From the NCBI GenBank assembly GCA_022561525.1, contig JADFRB010000013.1:1-13158 (forward strand): a stretch of DNA of 13,158 nt, written 5' to 3'. The first letter of the stretch is position 1. Every line of letters begins with the position of its first letter. This stretch comes from Nitrospinota bacterium (GTDB lineage Bacteria > Nitrospirota > Nitrospiria > Nitrospirales > UBA8639). Below the pieces are notes generated by a model. It saw only the letters and a list, made by a program, of their open reading frames with translations, had not been told where the DNA came from and searched no databases. Positions 1 through 8,052 of this stretch are shown in pieces. The position numbers and the translations under genes were made by a program.

Positions 1-1940
1 GACCTAGCAAGCTGCTGTACCATTTCCGTGACCTTTTGCACACCAGTCACAATTTCCGTCAAGCGTAAACCGGCTTCATTGACTAATTGCATGCCGGTTT
101 GCACCTCAATCGTCCCCGTTTCCATGGAGGCGACGGCTTCTTTAGTTCCAGTCAGAACAGTTTCAATCACCGCGCCAATCTCTTTGGTCGCTTTCCCTGT
201 TCGTTCGGCCAGCTTTCGAACTTCGTCGGCAACCACAGCAAATCCCCGGCCCTGTTCACCGGCTCGGGCAGCCTCAATCGCCGCATTCAACGCTAATAAA
301 TTGGTTTGGTCTGCAATATCTTCGATGACCCGAATGATTTCCCCGATTTGTTGGGATTGCTGCCCTAACGCTTGAATACGTCCCGCGGACACTTGCATCG
401 TGCTGGCGACCGCTTCCATCCCTCTCATCGAATTGGTCACGACTTCACCACCTTTGACCGCCGTCCCATTCAGTTCCTTCGCCGTAGAAGCCATGACCTT
501 TGCGTTTCTGGTCATTTCATTGGCTGTCGCGGACATCTCCTCAACCGACGAGGCCACTTGAGTCGATTGGCTGGATTGTTCACGACTCGCTTGCGCGACT
601 TGCGTGCCATTGACGGACAATTCCTCTGCCGCCGCGGCCATGGTATGGGCAACTTGTGCTGTTTCCCCAATCATCACGTTTAAATTGTCCAAAAATTTAT
701 TGAACGCCTGTCCAATTTCTCCTAGCTCGTCTTGTGTTGTCACAGGCACTCGTGCCGTAAGATCCCCTTCTGAGGCTTGCTTGGCTACCGCAACCACAGG
801 CATGATTTGACGAACCACAGCCCGACCAATCCATATGCCAATTGGGAAAATTGCCCCTAAACACACTAATACGGCCAACCAGATATCTCGCTGAATCGCC
901 GTGGCCTCCTTCACCGCTTCATCCGATGGCACCCGAACCAACACAGACCAGTTCATCCCCGGGTATCCAAGAGCGCCCCGTAAATGGGTAAACCCTCCAA
1001 TCTGCGAAATCTGCTTGTTGACATGAAACGATTCCATGAAACCACTCTTCCCGGCCACGGCTTCTTGGGCCATGGCCACATTATGGTCTGCCAAATTGGA
1101 TTTCATGATGATTTGGCCAAGATCATGCACCACATCTTGGGTTCCCTGTTGACTCGGATCATAATCCACCAGGACACGACCTTGGGAATCTAACAAGGTC
1201 AGCTCTGCTCCTGGCATTCCTGATCGTTTAAATTCTTGATAGGTTTGTTGAACGATCTCCTCGACTAACGAAAACTTTGCACGATTTGTCCAGTACCCAA
1301 TCACCTCCCCGCTCTGGTACACCGGAGCAGAAAAACCGAGCGTCAACCCGTCATCTCCGGGATAGGCAGCTTTGACGTGCTCATCCACATGGAGATCTTC
1401 AATAAAGGTTCCAGTGGACACATCATTGCCCGATGCCGTAAATGGCATCTTCGTCGTGTATTGCTCCGCTTGCAGGGCTTTGAACCATGGAGCATTTTTA
1501 AAGTTGTGTTGATAGAAGGCGGCGGTATCAATGGCATTGCCCTTTTCATCCTTGGAATTCACGGCAATCACATCACCGTCCATATCCACAAATATTGTGA
1601 GGTAATAGATGCCAGAGGTGGCCACATAATCATTCATAGCTTGAGTAATTTCATTGGCTTGCAGATCATCCACATACCAATTGAGCCGTTCCCCCACAAT
1701 CCGGTTTGACGCAAACGCCTGGACGTCTCCATATCGTTCAAACAGATTCCGATCGATTTTATCAGCGATGTTTTCGCTGACTAATTGGAATCGCTGTCCG
1801 ACGCTCGCTTCAATATTGCCGGTGGCGCTAAAGCCAATATAGGCCACTACGGCCATGGGGATAACCCCAAAGAGCAACAGCAACCCGACCAATTTCGTGG
1901 TCAACTTTATTTTCCCCAACCATCCCATTGACTGCGACAT
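1..1940 (-). CDS. Methyl-accepting chemotaxis protein, dCache-like sensor, 3' end outside window
   Basis: Transmembrane chemoreceptor that controls CheA activity. I translated it directly from the minus strand: 646 codons stay open from the ATG at 1940 to the window edge, so the C-terminus is missing. Seen: a hydrophobic segment at about residues 17-37; a roughly 310-residue periplasmic region with dCache-like features; a second membrane segment at about 353-372; a HAMP-like region at about 373-425; and the MCP signalling coiled coil. The highly conserved hairpin tip lies at about 536-580, including [20 protein letters not shown] and [18 protein letters not shown]. The start is supported by AAGGAG about 7 bases upstream. 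It is the last visible gene of the che operon, 63 bases after cheV. The ligand cannot be inferred, and a C-terminal CheR-docking pentapeptide cannot be checked. Confidence 0.96.
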   Translation of the reverse strand, partial: MSQSMGWLGKIKLTTKLVGLLLLFGVIPMAVVAYIGFSATGNIEASVGQRFQLVSENIADKIDRNLFERYGDVQAFASNRIVGERLNWYVDDLQANEITQAMNDYVATSGIYYLTIFVDMDGDVIAVNSKDEKGNAIDTAAFYQHNFKNAPWFKALQAEQYTTKMPFTASGNDVSTGTFIEDLHVDEHVKAAYPGDDGLTLGFSAPVYQSGEVIGYWTNRAKFSLVEEIVQQTYQEFKRSGMPGAELTLLDSQGRVLVDYDPSQQGTQDVVHDLGQIIMKSNLADHNVAMAQEAVAGKSGFMESFHVNKQISQIGGFTHLRGALGYPGMNWSVLVRVPSDEAVKEATAIQRDIWLAVLVCLGAIFPIGIWIGRAVVRQIMPVVAVAKQASEGDLTARVPVTTQDELGEIGQAFNKFLDNLNVMIGETAQVAHTMAAAAEELSVNGTQVAQASREQSSQSTQVASSVEEMSATANEMTRNAKVMASTAKELNGTAVKGGEVVTNSMRGMEAVASTMQVSAGRIQALGQQSQQIGEIIRVIEDIADQTNLLALNAAIEAARAGEQGRGFAVVADEVRKLAERTGKATKEIGAVIETVLTGTKEAVASMETGTIEVQTGMQLVNEAGLRLTEIVTGVQKVTEMVQQLAR

Positions 1941-2003
1941 AATCATTCTCCTTTGGACTAGCACTCCATCTCACGTATTCTGTTTCCCGTCTTCCGGTTC
2001 TCT

Positions 2004-2960
2004 TTACGCCGAAACCGCCTTGTTCGCTTCAGCCTCAAATACCCGTGTGACCACTTCACGCAAATGCCTGGCATCAAACTTTGAGACGTAATCGGTCACG
2101 CCAACGTTTTTCCCATGTTCAACATTACAGGTCCCCGAAAGCGAGGAATGCATGAGAATCGGAATGTTTCCAAAACGCGGGTCAGCACGGACATGCTTGG
2201 TAAACGTAAATCCGTCCATCTCAGGCATTTCAATATCGGTCAAAATCATTGCCACTAATTCTTGAACATCGCGGTCCTCTCGCGCTGCCTGCTCCGCAAT
2301 CGCTTGCATTCGTTCCCAGGCTTCTTTTCCCGTAGTGGCTTCCTCATACGTCATCCCCATGCGATCGAGTGCTTTCGACAGCTGCTTTCGAGCCACCAGG
2401 GAATCATCCGCAATTAAAACATGCTTGCCTTTGGTCAACGGCGTCACCTCAATGCCGCCATACAATTCCTCATCCGATTTCACCAATATTTCGGCCAACA
2501 CTTTTTCTACATCCAAGATCAGCACCATGCGCCCATCATCGAGTTGGGTCACCGCAGTCACCACGCCCTGGCCATTCGTCCGAACCATCGCGGGTGGGAC
2601 TTTCACCCGATCCCAAGACACCCGCACAATCCGATCGACCGACGCGACCAAAAAGCCTTGCTTGTTGTCGTTGTATTCGGTGATAAGCAGTTTGAGATTC
2701 TCATTGTCCAAAGGCCCTAAGCCTATCGATAGCTTCAAATCCACTAATGGAATGTTTTCTCCTCGAAGGTTCACTATCCCAATGATACGGTGATCAGAAT
2801 CCGGGATTTTCGTAACAGCCGGAAGCTTCATCACTTCACGAATCTTGAACACACTGATGCCATAGATTTCCTCCGTGCCGAGAGAGAACAGGAGGAGTTC
2901 CATTTTATTGGTACCCGCCAGCTGCGTGCGTTGATCAATTTCAGTCATCAAATTCGACAT
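2004..2960 (-). CDS. cheV: Chemotaxis protein CheV (CheW domain fused to a receiver)
   Basis: Adaptor that couples receptors to CheA and carries its own phospho-acceptor domain, thought to tune adaptation. The product is 318 residues, normal for CheV. An N-terminal CheW-like domain spans about residues 18-160, with the typical GIVNLRGENIPLVDL at 61-75. A receiver domain spans about 178-310, with the acidic pair D185/D186, phospho-acceptor D242 in LTDIEMPEMDGF, S272/S273 at the switch position and conserved K294. The start is supported by GAGGAG about 6 bases before the ATG. It lies between cheA and the MCP gene. As no stand-alone cheW is present in the window, this protein may be the main coupling protein of this array; that is an inference. 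Confidence 0.96.
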   Translation of the reverse strand: MSNLMTEIDQRTQLAGTNKMELLLFSLGTEEIYGISVFKIREVMKLPAVTKIPDSDHRIIGIVNLRGENIPLVDLKLSIGLGPLDNENLKLLITEYNDNKQGFLVASVDRIVRVSWDRVKVPPAMVRTNGQGVVTAVTQLDDGRMVLILDVEKVLAEILVKSDEELYGGIEVTPLTKGKHVLIADDSLVARKQLSKALDRMGMTYEEATTGKEAWERMQAIAEQAAREDRDVQELVAMILTDIEMPEMDGFTFTKHVRADPRFGNIPILMHSSLSGTCNVEHGKNVGVTDYVSKFDARHLREVVTRVFEAEANKAVSA

Positions 2961-3063
2961 AATGTTCTCCTCTTCGGGGAACGGAAGGTGTGAAACGGGA
3001 GACGGGAAAATGGAGGAAAATGCAAAAGACGATCCCTTGTTGCTCTGCCGCCTTCCGCTTCTC

Positions 3064-5007
3064 TCACCCCACCATTACCGCTCCAGCGACTGAAAGCGTT
3101 CCAACCCTTTGGACCATATTCGCCATATCCAAGATTAACACCACTTTTCCATCACCCGTAATGGTCGCTCCTGCTACACCTTCGACATCGGATAAATAGT
3201 CCCCAAGCGATTTGATGACGACTTCTTCCTGAGCCCGAAGACGATCAACCACCAGTCCCAATCTCCGCTCTCCAATGGCCACAACGACGACATACGACTC
3301 CTCGGATTGTTTAATGGCTGGAATCCCAAATTCATCAGCCAATCGAACCAAGGGAAGAATGCGTTCTCGTAAATTCAACACGGCCTGTCCATTGATAATC
3401 TTCATATCATCTTTGGTGACCTTGACAGCCTCGATCACTGTGGCTAGGGGCACCGCAAAGGTTGAGCATTCCACCTCAACAAGGAGCGCCTGAATAATCG
3501 CCACGGTCAGTGGCAACTTGATCGTCATCAAACACCCTTTTCCCTCTTCCGAATTAAGTTCGATACTGCCATTCATCCGACTAATGTTGGTTCGAACCAC
3601 ATCCATGCCCACACCACGCCCCGACACATCGGTGACCTGTTCCACCGTGCTAAACCCAGGCAAGAAAATGAGATTCATGGCATCACGATTACTCATTCCA
3701 GCCAGTTCACTTTCCGCTATCAATCCTTTTTCCAATGCCTTCGCTTTGATTTTTTGGATTGGCAGTCCACGGCCATCGTCTTGAACCCGAATGACAATAC
3801 TGTTCCCTTCTTGGGACGCAGCTAAGCGGACGTACCCTTCTGGCATCTTCCCTGCTGCTTGACGTTCCGGAGAGAGTTCAATGGCATGATCAATAGAATT
3901 CCGAACCAAGTGGACCAATGGATCACCCAGCTCATCGGCCACGGATTTATCCACTTCCGTGTCTTCACCCGAGAGTTCCAGCCTAACCTGCTTGCCGAGT
4001 TTATGGGATAAATCCCGCACCAATCGTGGGAATTTGGCAAAGACCTTTCGAATGGGTACCATGCGGGTTTTCATGACCCCCAACTGCAAGTCACTGGTCA
4101 CGAGATTGAGTTGAGCTAAGGTGGCTCCAAGTTCACGAACCACCCCATCGTTTTCATATTGTTCTTCCAAGCTCCCAACCAACTTAATGAGCCGATTACG
4201 ACTCAGCACCAATTCACCCACGAGATTCATCACATGATCCAACCGACCGGTTTCCACCCGAACGCTTTGATCCTCTTCACGAGGTCCCGGCAGTTTGGTT
4301 TTTGCTTGAGACGCCGCTTCAATACGAGAGGTGGTTTCTTTCATTTTGGACAGCATGTCAGTTAATGCCAGAGGCTCAGGAATGGCTTCAGGTGTGTGCG
4401 TCGAATGTTCAGACTCAGTCGGACTGTTTGATGCCGTTGCTGGCGGTGAGCTAGGCTCTTCAGAAGCCGAAACTGACGTGTCAGACGTTGCTGGAGAGAG
4501 GGTCGGTTGAGCCGAAGGCGCCTCTGCACTCGTTGTCTCTTGAGCCACAGCTACTGCAGACACTTCCGCTGTCGCAACAGCAGGGGACGGAGCAGGAGCC
4601 GCCGGTGCCAAATCCGTTGCGCTTTCAAGAGTCAGGGTCAATTTCGTCACGACCAAGTCGGTTTCCACGTGAGAATCTTCCCCTGTGGCACGGATATCAT
4701 CCTGTAGCAACTTAATCACATCGACCGCCTCGAGAATAATATCGACGATGGGTCTGGTCGCCGTCATCTCTCCAGTCCGGAGTTTATTCATGAGACTCTC
4801 AGCATGATGGGTGACTTCGACTAAATGGGTAAAACCTAAAAATCCCGCGCCACCTTTCATACTATGCATGCATCGGAAAATCTCATTGAGCAACTCCGTA
4901 TTGCCGGGGTCATGCTCAAGGGTCACGAATTGCTGATCCAGAGATTCCAGCATTTCCGTGGTTTCCGCTAAAAAGTCGCTTAAGATCTCTTTCATCTCGT
5001 CATTCAT
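3064..5007 (-). CDS. cheA: Chemotaxis histidine kinase CheA
   Basis: Cytoplasmic histidine kinase of the receptor array; it autophosphorylates and passes phosphate to CheY and CheV. The product is 647 residues. An N-terminal HPt domain has phospho-site H48 in CMHSMKGGAGFLGF. A low-complexity Pro/Ala/Ser/Thr-rich linker fills about residues 132-212. The dimerisation helices start around 249-275 (LDHVMNLVGELVLSRNRL). The ATPase domain has an N box at 366-377 (HLVRNSIDHAIE), G1 at 410-415 (DDGRGL), an F box near 449-454 and G2 at 463-471. A CheW-like regulatory domain covers about 503-635. No P2 (CheY-binding) domain is recognisable between P1 and P3, only the linker. GGAG lies about 7 bases before the ATG. 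The gene sits between cheZ and cheV. Confidence 0.97.
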   Translation of the reverse strand: MNDEMKEILSDFLAETTEMLESLDQQFVTLEHDPGNTELLNEIFRCMHSMKGGAGFLGFTHLVEVTHHAESLMNKLRTGEMTATRPIVDIILEAVDVIKLLQDDIRATGEDSHVETDLVVTKLTLTLESATDLAPAAPAPSPAVATAEVSAVAVAQETTSAEAPSAQPTLSPATSDTSVSASEEPSSPPATASNSPTESEHSTHTPEAIPEPLALTDMLSKMKETTSRIEAASQAKTKLPGPREEDQSVRVETGRLDHVMNLVGELVLSRNRLIKLVGSLEEQYENDGVVRELGATLAQLNLVTSDLQLGVMKTRMVPIRKVFAKFPRLVRDLSHKLGKQVRLELSGEDTEVDKSVADELGDPLVHLVRNSIDHAIELSPERQAAGKMPEGYVRLAASQEGNSIVIRVQDDGRGLPIQKIKAKALEKGLIAESELAGMSNRDAMNLIFLPGFSTVEQVTDVSGRGVGMDVVRTNISRMNGSIELNSEEGKGCLMTIKLPLTVAIIQALLVEVECSTFAVPLATVIEAVKVTKDDMKIINGQAVLNLRERILPLVRLADEFGIPAIKQSEESYVVVVAIGERRLGLVVDRLRAQEEVVIKSLGDYLSDVEGVAGATITGDGKVVLILDMANMVQRVGTLSVAGAVMVG

Positions 5008-5082
5008 GAATCACTCCGTCGATTCCGTGACACGTGAGACGTCAAACAGAAGGCGATAGGAGAAAGGTGTGCGGAAGTTTCC

Positions 5083-5119
5083 TTCCCGCTTTCCGTTTTC
5101 CATTTCCCGCTTTCCGTTT
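5083..5119. repeat. Short direct repeat in the cheZ-cheA gap
   Basis: TTCCCGCTTTCCGTTT occurs exactly twice, at 5083-5098 and 5104-5119, a period of 21 bases. Related CCCGT/TTCCG-rich or complementary stretches occur in the cheA-cheV gap (about 2980-3020 and 3051-3060) and the cheV-mcp gap (about 1979-2000). The role is unknown. Confidence 0.7.
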
Positions 5120-5134
5120 CCCACCTAACGCACA

Positions 5135-5779
5135 TTAATTGAACCCAAATTCCCCTAAAATATCGTCCACCAAATTCTGCTCCAACCCCGTCTTATTCGA
5201 TGCCTCTAACTGTTTGAGCATTTCATGGCCTCGGTCTTCATGCTTGGCCTTGATTTGGTCTTGCTTGAGCCCAAAAATCACCACAAGCTTCAAGAGCTTG
5301 TGCTGGACATCATCCATAATGGTGACCAACTTCTTGACCCGCTGAGCCACCAAATCCTGAAACGACAAGGCCACACTAATATTTACCAGCCGGGTTTCAT
5401 CCTGTCTAAGCACCTGCATGACTGCTGCAATCCGTTCGCGCGCAGCCTCATGGCCGTCCGGGTTCGCCAACAAAGCCTGGACCTCTTCCAAGGATTTCGT
5501 CATGGCTGTCCGATTCCCCTCGATCTCATCAGTCAAAGCCATGACCTTATGTGTTCCCTCTTCGGTCATCCGGGAAAGGTCGACCAAAAAATTATTGGCC
5601 TGTGGCAATTGATCGGCGGTGCTCGCCACCGGGGACTCCATATCACGAATCGCCCGCGTGGTGGCCTCGACATACTTCGTTAACTCACCCAACTCCTCAT
5701 AAATCGTCCGCTCTTCCGTCGCCTGAAGCGGTTCGGTATCTTCAATTTCGTCAGTCTCGTAACTTCGATCTATTAACAT
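5135..5779 (-). CDS. cheZ: Protein phosphatase CheZ
   Basis: Dephosphorylates CheY-P, ending the motor-switching signal. The helical protein carries FQDLVAQRVKK, in which the Asp and Gln four residues apart match the E. coli CheZ catalytic pair D143/Q147. Its C-terminal NLVDDILGEFGF resembles the CheY-binding tail of E. coli CheZ (QVDDLLDSLGF). I chose the ATG at 5779 (214 residues; catalytic D142 and Q146) because AGGGGG lies just upstream, although its spacing is short at about 3 bases. An in-frame GTG at 5803 would add eight residues but has no clear ribosome binding site. It follows cheY by 45 bases and precedes cheA by 127. CheZ outside gamma- and beta-proteobacteria is often divergent, but the two conserved motifs make this call firm. 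Confidence 0.93.
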   Translation of the reverse strand: MLIDRSYETDEIEDTEPLQATEERTIYEELGELTKYVEATTRAIRDMESPVASTADQLPQANNFLVDLSRMTEEGTHKVMALTDEIEGNRTAMTKSLEEVQALLANPDGHEAARERIAAVMQVLRQDETRLVNISVALSFQDLVAQRVKKLVTIMDDVQHKLLKLVVIFGLKQDQIKAKHEDRGHEMLKQLEASNKTGLEQNLVDDILGEFGFN

Positions 5780-5824
5780 GAGCCCCCTATTTGGCCGTGA
5801 CACATCCCAAACAATGTGCCAGCC

Positions 5825-6226
5825 TTAGGCATTCACAATCTTCTTGGCAAAGATCTTTTCCAATTTCTCCAACAGCGCATCCGCCGTAAACGGCTTAACG
5901 ACATAATTACTGACGCCGGCCTGGACGGCCTCGATGATATTGTCTTTTTGCGCTTCGGCGGTCACCATAAGGACCGGCAAATGTTTTATGTCCGAATCAG
6001 CACGAATAGCCCGCAACAGCTCAATCCCCGACATGACAGGCATATTCCAATCCGAGACTACGAGACCAAATCCACCTTCCCTGAGTTTCTTGAGCCCAAC
6101 CGCTCCATCTTCTGCTTCATGAAGATCCGTGTACCCAATCTGCTTCAAGACATTTCTGATGATCCGCCGCATTGTGGACATATCATCCACAACCAACACT
6201 TTGAGAGTGAGATCTAAATTTGACAT
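5825..6226 (-). CDS. cheY: Chemotaxis response regulator CheY
   Basis: Single-domain receiver phosphorylated by CheA; CheY-P binds the flagellar switch. The product is 133 residues, with acidic pair D14/D15 ([12 protein letters not shown]), phospho-acceptor D59 in [12 protein letters not shown], switch residue T89 (VLMVTAEAQ) and K111 in the [10 protein letters not shown] motif. The close match to classical CheY around these sites makes it the better candidate for the motor-binding CheY of the two receivers here. I chose the ATG at 6226, which has GGGAG about 8 bases upstream. An in-frame start at 6292 would add 22 residues unlike a receiver and overlap the preceding gene. cheZ follows directly. 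Confidence 0.97.
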   Translation of the reverse strand: MSNLDLTLKVLVVDDMSTMRRIIRNVLKQIGYTDLHEAEDGAVGLKKLREGGFGLVVSDWNMPVMSGIELLRAIRADSDIKHLPVLMVTAEAQKDNIIEAVQAGVSNYVVKPFTADALLEKLEKIFAKKIVNA

Positions 6227-6261
6227 GTGTATTTCTCCCGTAAATCGTGATCCGAATCTTT

Positions 6262-6687
6262 TTAGGCCATGGGCGCCGGAACCGCCTGACATGCTGGTGG
6301 CAGCACCCGGGCAATTTCCGTGATCAACAATTCCTGCGTAATCGGTTTGGTTAAAAAGGCCGACACACCCGCTTCCAATCCACTATTTCGTTCCCGCTCT
6401 TCGCCTTGCGTCGTCAACATGATCACGGGAAGATCCTGGTAGCACGGGTGATCCTTGAGTGAGCGTGTCAATTCAATTCCATTCATTTGCGGCATATTCA
6501 AATCCGTAATCACGACCGCACACGACTCTCGTCCCAATTTCTCCAACGCGTCTAACCCGTTTTCCGCGACTATCACCTCATACCCGGCTCCCCTGAGATA
6601 CATTGACAGCAATCGACGGGTCATTCGGCAGTCATCCACGACTAAAATCACGGACCCAGGGTGTGTTTCATCCATTATCGGTTTCAT
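6262..6687 (-). CDS. CheY-like single-domain response regulator
   Basis: Second stand-alone receiver domain, 141 residues. Seen: acidic pair D18/D19 ([14 protein letters not shown]), phospho-acceptor D62 ([15 protein letters not shown]), switch T92/T93 (IMLTTQGEE) and K114 ([11 protein letters not shown]). No output domain follows; only a short Ala/Pro-rich tail is present. Its ATG overlaps the cheR stop codon in an ATGA arrangement at 6684-6687, so translation is probably coupled to cheR. It differs clearly from the neighbouring CheY, so it is not a recent duplicate. It could act as a phosphate sink, a second motor-binding protein or a regulator of another output; the sequence does not decide between these. 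An alternative ATG four codons downstream is possible. Confidence 0.93.
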   Translation of the reverse strand: MKPIMDETHPGSVILVVDDCRMTRRLLSMYLRGAGYEVIVAENGLDALEKLGRESCAVVITDLNMPQMNGIELTRSLKDHPCYQDLPVIMLTTQGEERERNSGLEAGVSAFLTKPITQELLITEIARVLPPACQAVPAPMA

Positions 6688-7727
6688 CGGGGTTCTCTCT
6701 TTAGCTTTCCGCCTCCACCGTCAATACCTGACCCGGAAATGGTGCTGGGAACAGGGACACCTGTCGGTATTGGAGAAGACATGGGTGAATGAATAGAGAC
6801 GCCTTCGGATCGCGGATCACCACGTCCCACACTTTGGAACGATGGAGAAGCAAGGCCGGCACTCGCCAGGGTAGTATAGGGAGCAGCAACCGTGGAGCTG
6901 GCCTTGCCGTACATGACGGTTTTATTCCAGGGAAGGGGTAGAAACAAACGATTCACCCCGCTCAGTGACTCGGAAAACCCAATCACCAATACGCCGGAAT
7001 CCAGCAGAGCATCATAAAAACTCGTCACAATTTTTCGTTTGGCCTCTTGGTCAAAGTAGATCAACACATTACGGCAAAAGATCACGTCGATGTCTCGAAA
7101 CGCACGCATCTGCACTGAGTCAAATAAATTGACACTCGAAAACTTCACCATTTTCCGTAAGATCGGCCCCACGGTATATTGGCCTTCACTTGCCGCGAAA
7201 TATTTCCGCAAATAGGTAGGCGGCACATTCCGAACCGAATAGGGTCCATACACCCCTCGCCGTGCCAATGCCAAAATGTGCTCACTGATATCCGTCGCAA
7301 GAATTTCAATATTCCATCCAGCCAATGACGGAAATTCTTCTGCCACCACCATGGCGAGCGTGAAAGGTTCTTCACCCGAAGAACAGCCTGCACACCACAT
7401 TCGAAGTTTGCGATTTTTTTCCCGTTCTTTGATCGCGTGAGGAAGGATCAACCGCCGAAAGCAATCGATCTGAGTATGGTCTCGAAAAAAATAGGTTTCA
7501 TTGGTCGTCACACAGTTAAACAACTCGATCAGTTCTTTGTCCCGATTGGGATCAAATCGCAAGTAATTGAAGTACTCTTCATAGGTTCGGCAGTGAGTAT
7601 CGGCTAGCCGTTGTTTCAGACGACTCTCGAGTAAATACTTTTTGGATTCTGGGAACTCCAACCCACTTTTGGTATAGATCATGGCCCGAAGACGATGAAA
7701 GGTATCTTGGGTCATGGCAACCGTCAT
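6684..7727 (-). CDS. cheR: Chemotaxis protein methyltransferase CheR
   Basis: S-adenosylmethionine-dependent enzyme that methylates glutamates on chemoreceptors for adaptation. The product is 347 residues. An N-terminal helical domain (about 1-75) leads into VTTNETYFFRD at 73-83. The SAM-binding motif is MWCAGCSSGEEPFTLAM at 110-126. Further family motifs are LATDISEHIL (143-152), VIFCRNVLIYFD (215-226) and IGFSESL (249-255). After about residue 275 comes a roughly 70-residue Ser/Gly/Pro-rich tail not needed for the fold; CheR is usually about 280 residues. GAGGTG lies 5 bases before the ATG at 7727, favouring it over the ATG four codons later. It is the first gene of the visible operon and overlaps the next one by four bases. 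Confidence 0.97.
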   Translation of the reverse strand: MTVAMTQDTFHRLRAMIYTKSGLEFPESKKYLLESRLKQRLADTHCRTYEEYFNYLRFDPNRDKELIELFNCVTTNETYFFRDHTQIDCFRRLILPHAIKEREKNRKLRMWCAGCSSGEEPFTLAMVVAEEFPSLAGWNIEILATDISEHILALARRGVYGPYSVRNVPPTYLRKYFAASEGQYTVGPILRKMVKFSSVNLFDSVQMRAFRDIDVIFCRNVLIYFDQEAKRKIVTSFYDALLDSGVLVIGFSESLSGVNRLFLPLPWNKTVMYGKASSTVAAPYTTLASAGLASPSFQSVGRGDPRSEGVSIHSPMSSPIPTGVPVPSTISGSGIDGGGGKLKREPR

Positions 7728-7777
7728 CCCGACACCTCAGGTGGGGAAATAGGAGTCGTCAATTGTCGTAGAGCACC

Positions 7778-7941
7778 AGGAGCCTGTCCAAGATTAGCGG
7801 ATCTACCGCGGGTGCGCTGGATTTGGCCAGATCTTTCGATCCTTTTCGTTGAATAGTCACCACTATTCGCCTCAAACGATCGAAACATCTGACTCAAACC
7901 AGCGCCCCCTCGTCACGATCGCTAATCTCGGACAGGCTCCT
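7778..7941. repeat. 164-base near-palindrome upstream of cheR (possible MITE or dispersed repeat)
   Basis: The left half folds onto the right half with no gaps around an axis between 7859 and 7860. The outer 22 bases of each arm (7778-7799 and 7920-7941) match at 21 positions. The centre is GAATAGT-CACC-ACTATTC, a 7-base stem with a 4-base loop. Counting pair by pair, about 61 of 80 positions are Watson-Crick and 4 are G/T. The ends read AGGAGCCTGTCC inwards. I see no matching short direct repeats at the two flanks, so if this was an insertion it is old or made no duplication. No ORF of note lies inside. As RNA it would form one very long hairpin. Confidence 0.85.
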
Positions 7942-7950
7942 CGCAAAATA

Positions 7951-7980
7951 CAAAAATGGCTTATCACCACCGAGGTGGCC
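7951..7980 (-). terminator. Possible intrinsic terminator after the ATPase gene
   Basis: On the minus strand, CCAC-CTCG-GTGG (7967-7978) forms a small stem that can be extended by an outer GGC/GCC pair, and TTTTT follows at 7951-7955, about 73 bases after the ATPase stop. The stem is short and the T-run is not immediately adjacent, so this is a weak candidate. Confidence 0.3.
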
Positions 7981-8052
7981 ACGACTTTTTTCTTTCACGA
8001 TGCACACCAATATCTTACACGGCTGTTTTGCGTCCAACTGCTGTTTCCAGGG

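Larger units (their letters stand above)
7728..8052. other. Intergenic region upstream of cheR (325 bases)
   Basis: No convincing gene is visible on either strand. The region must serve both the 3' side of the minus-strand ATPase gene and the 5' side of the che operon. It holds a long palindrome (7778-7941), a small GC-rich stem followed by a T-run on the minus strand (7951-7980), and a weak promoter-like pair for cheR: GTCCAA/AATATC at 8032-8037 and 8009-8014, reading TTGGAC, 17 bases, GATATT on the minus strand. I see no sigma-28 or sigma-54 flagellar promoter by eye. If the che promoter lies at the weak pair, the palindrome would be in the mRNA leader. Confidence 0.6.

Noticed and set aside
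2335..2793. Plus-strand open frame opposite cheV
   Set aside because: Antisense shadow of the conserved CheV coding sequence, with no ribosome binding site or protein-like pattern.
6227..6292. Longer N-terminus for CheY from an upstream start
   Set aside because: The extra 22 residues are not receiver-like, overlap the previous gene, and the ATG at 6226 has a good ribosome binding site.
7778..7941. Part of a CRISPR array or a tRNA-like structure
   Set aside because: There is a single palindrome with no repeated spacers, and no cloverleaf or anticodon arm can be drawn.
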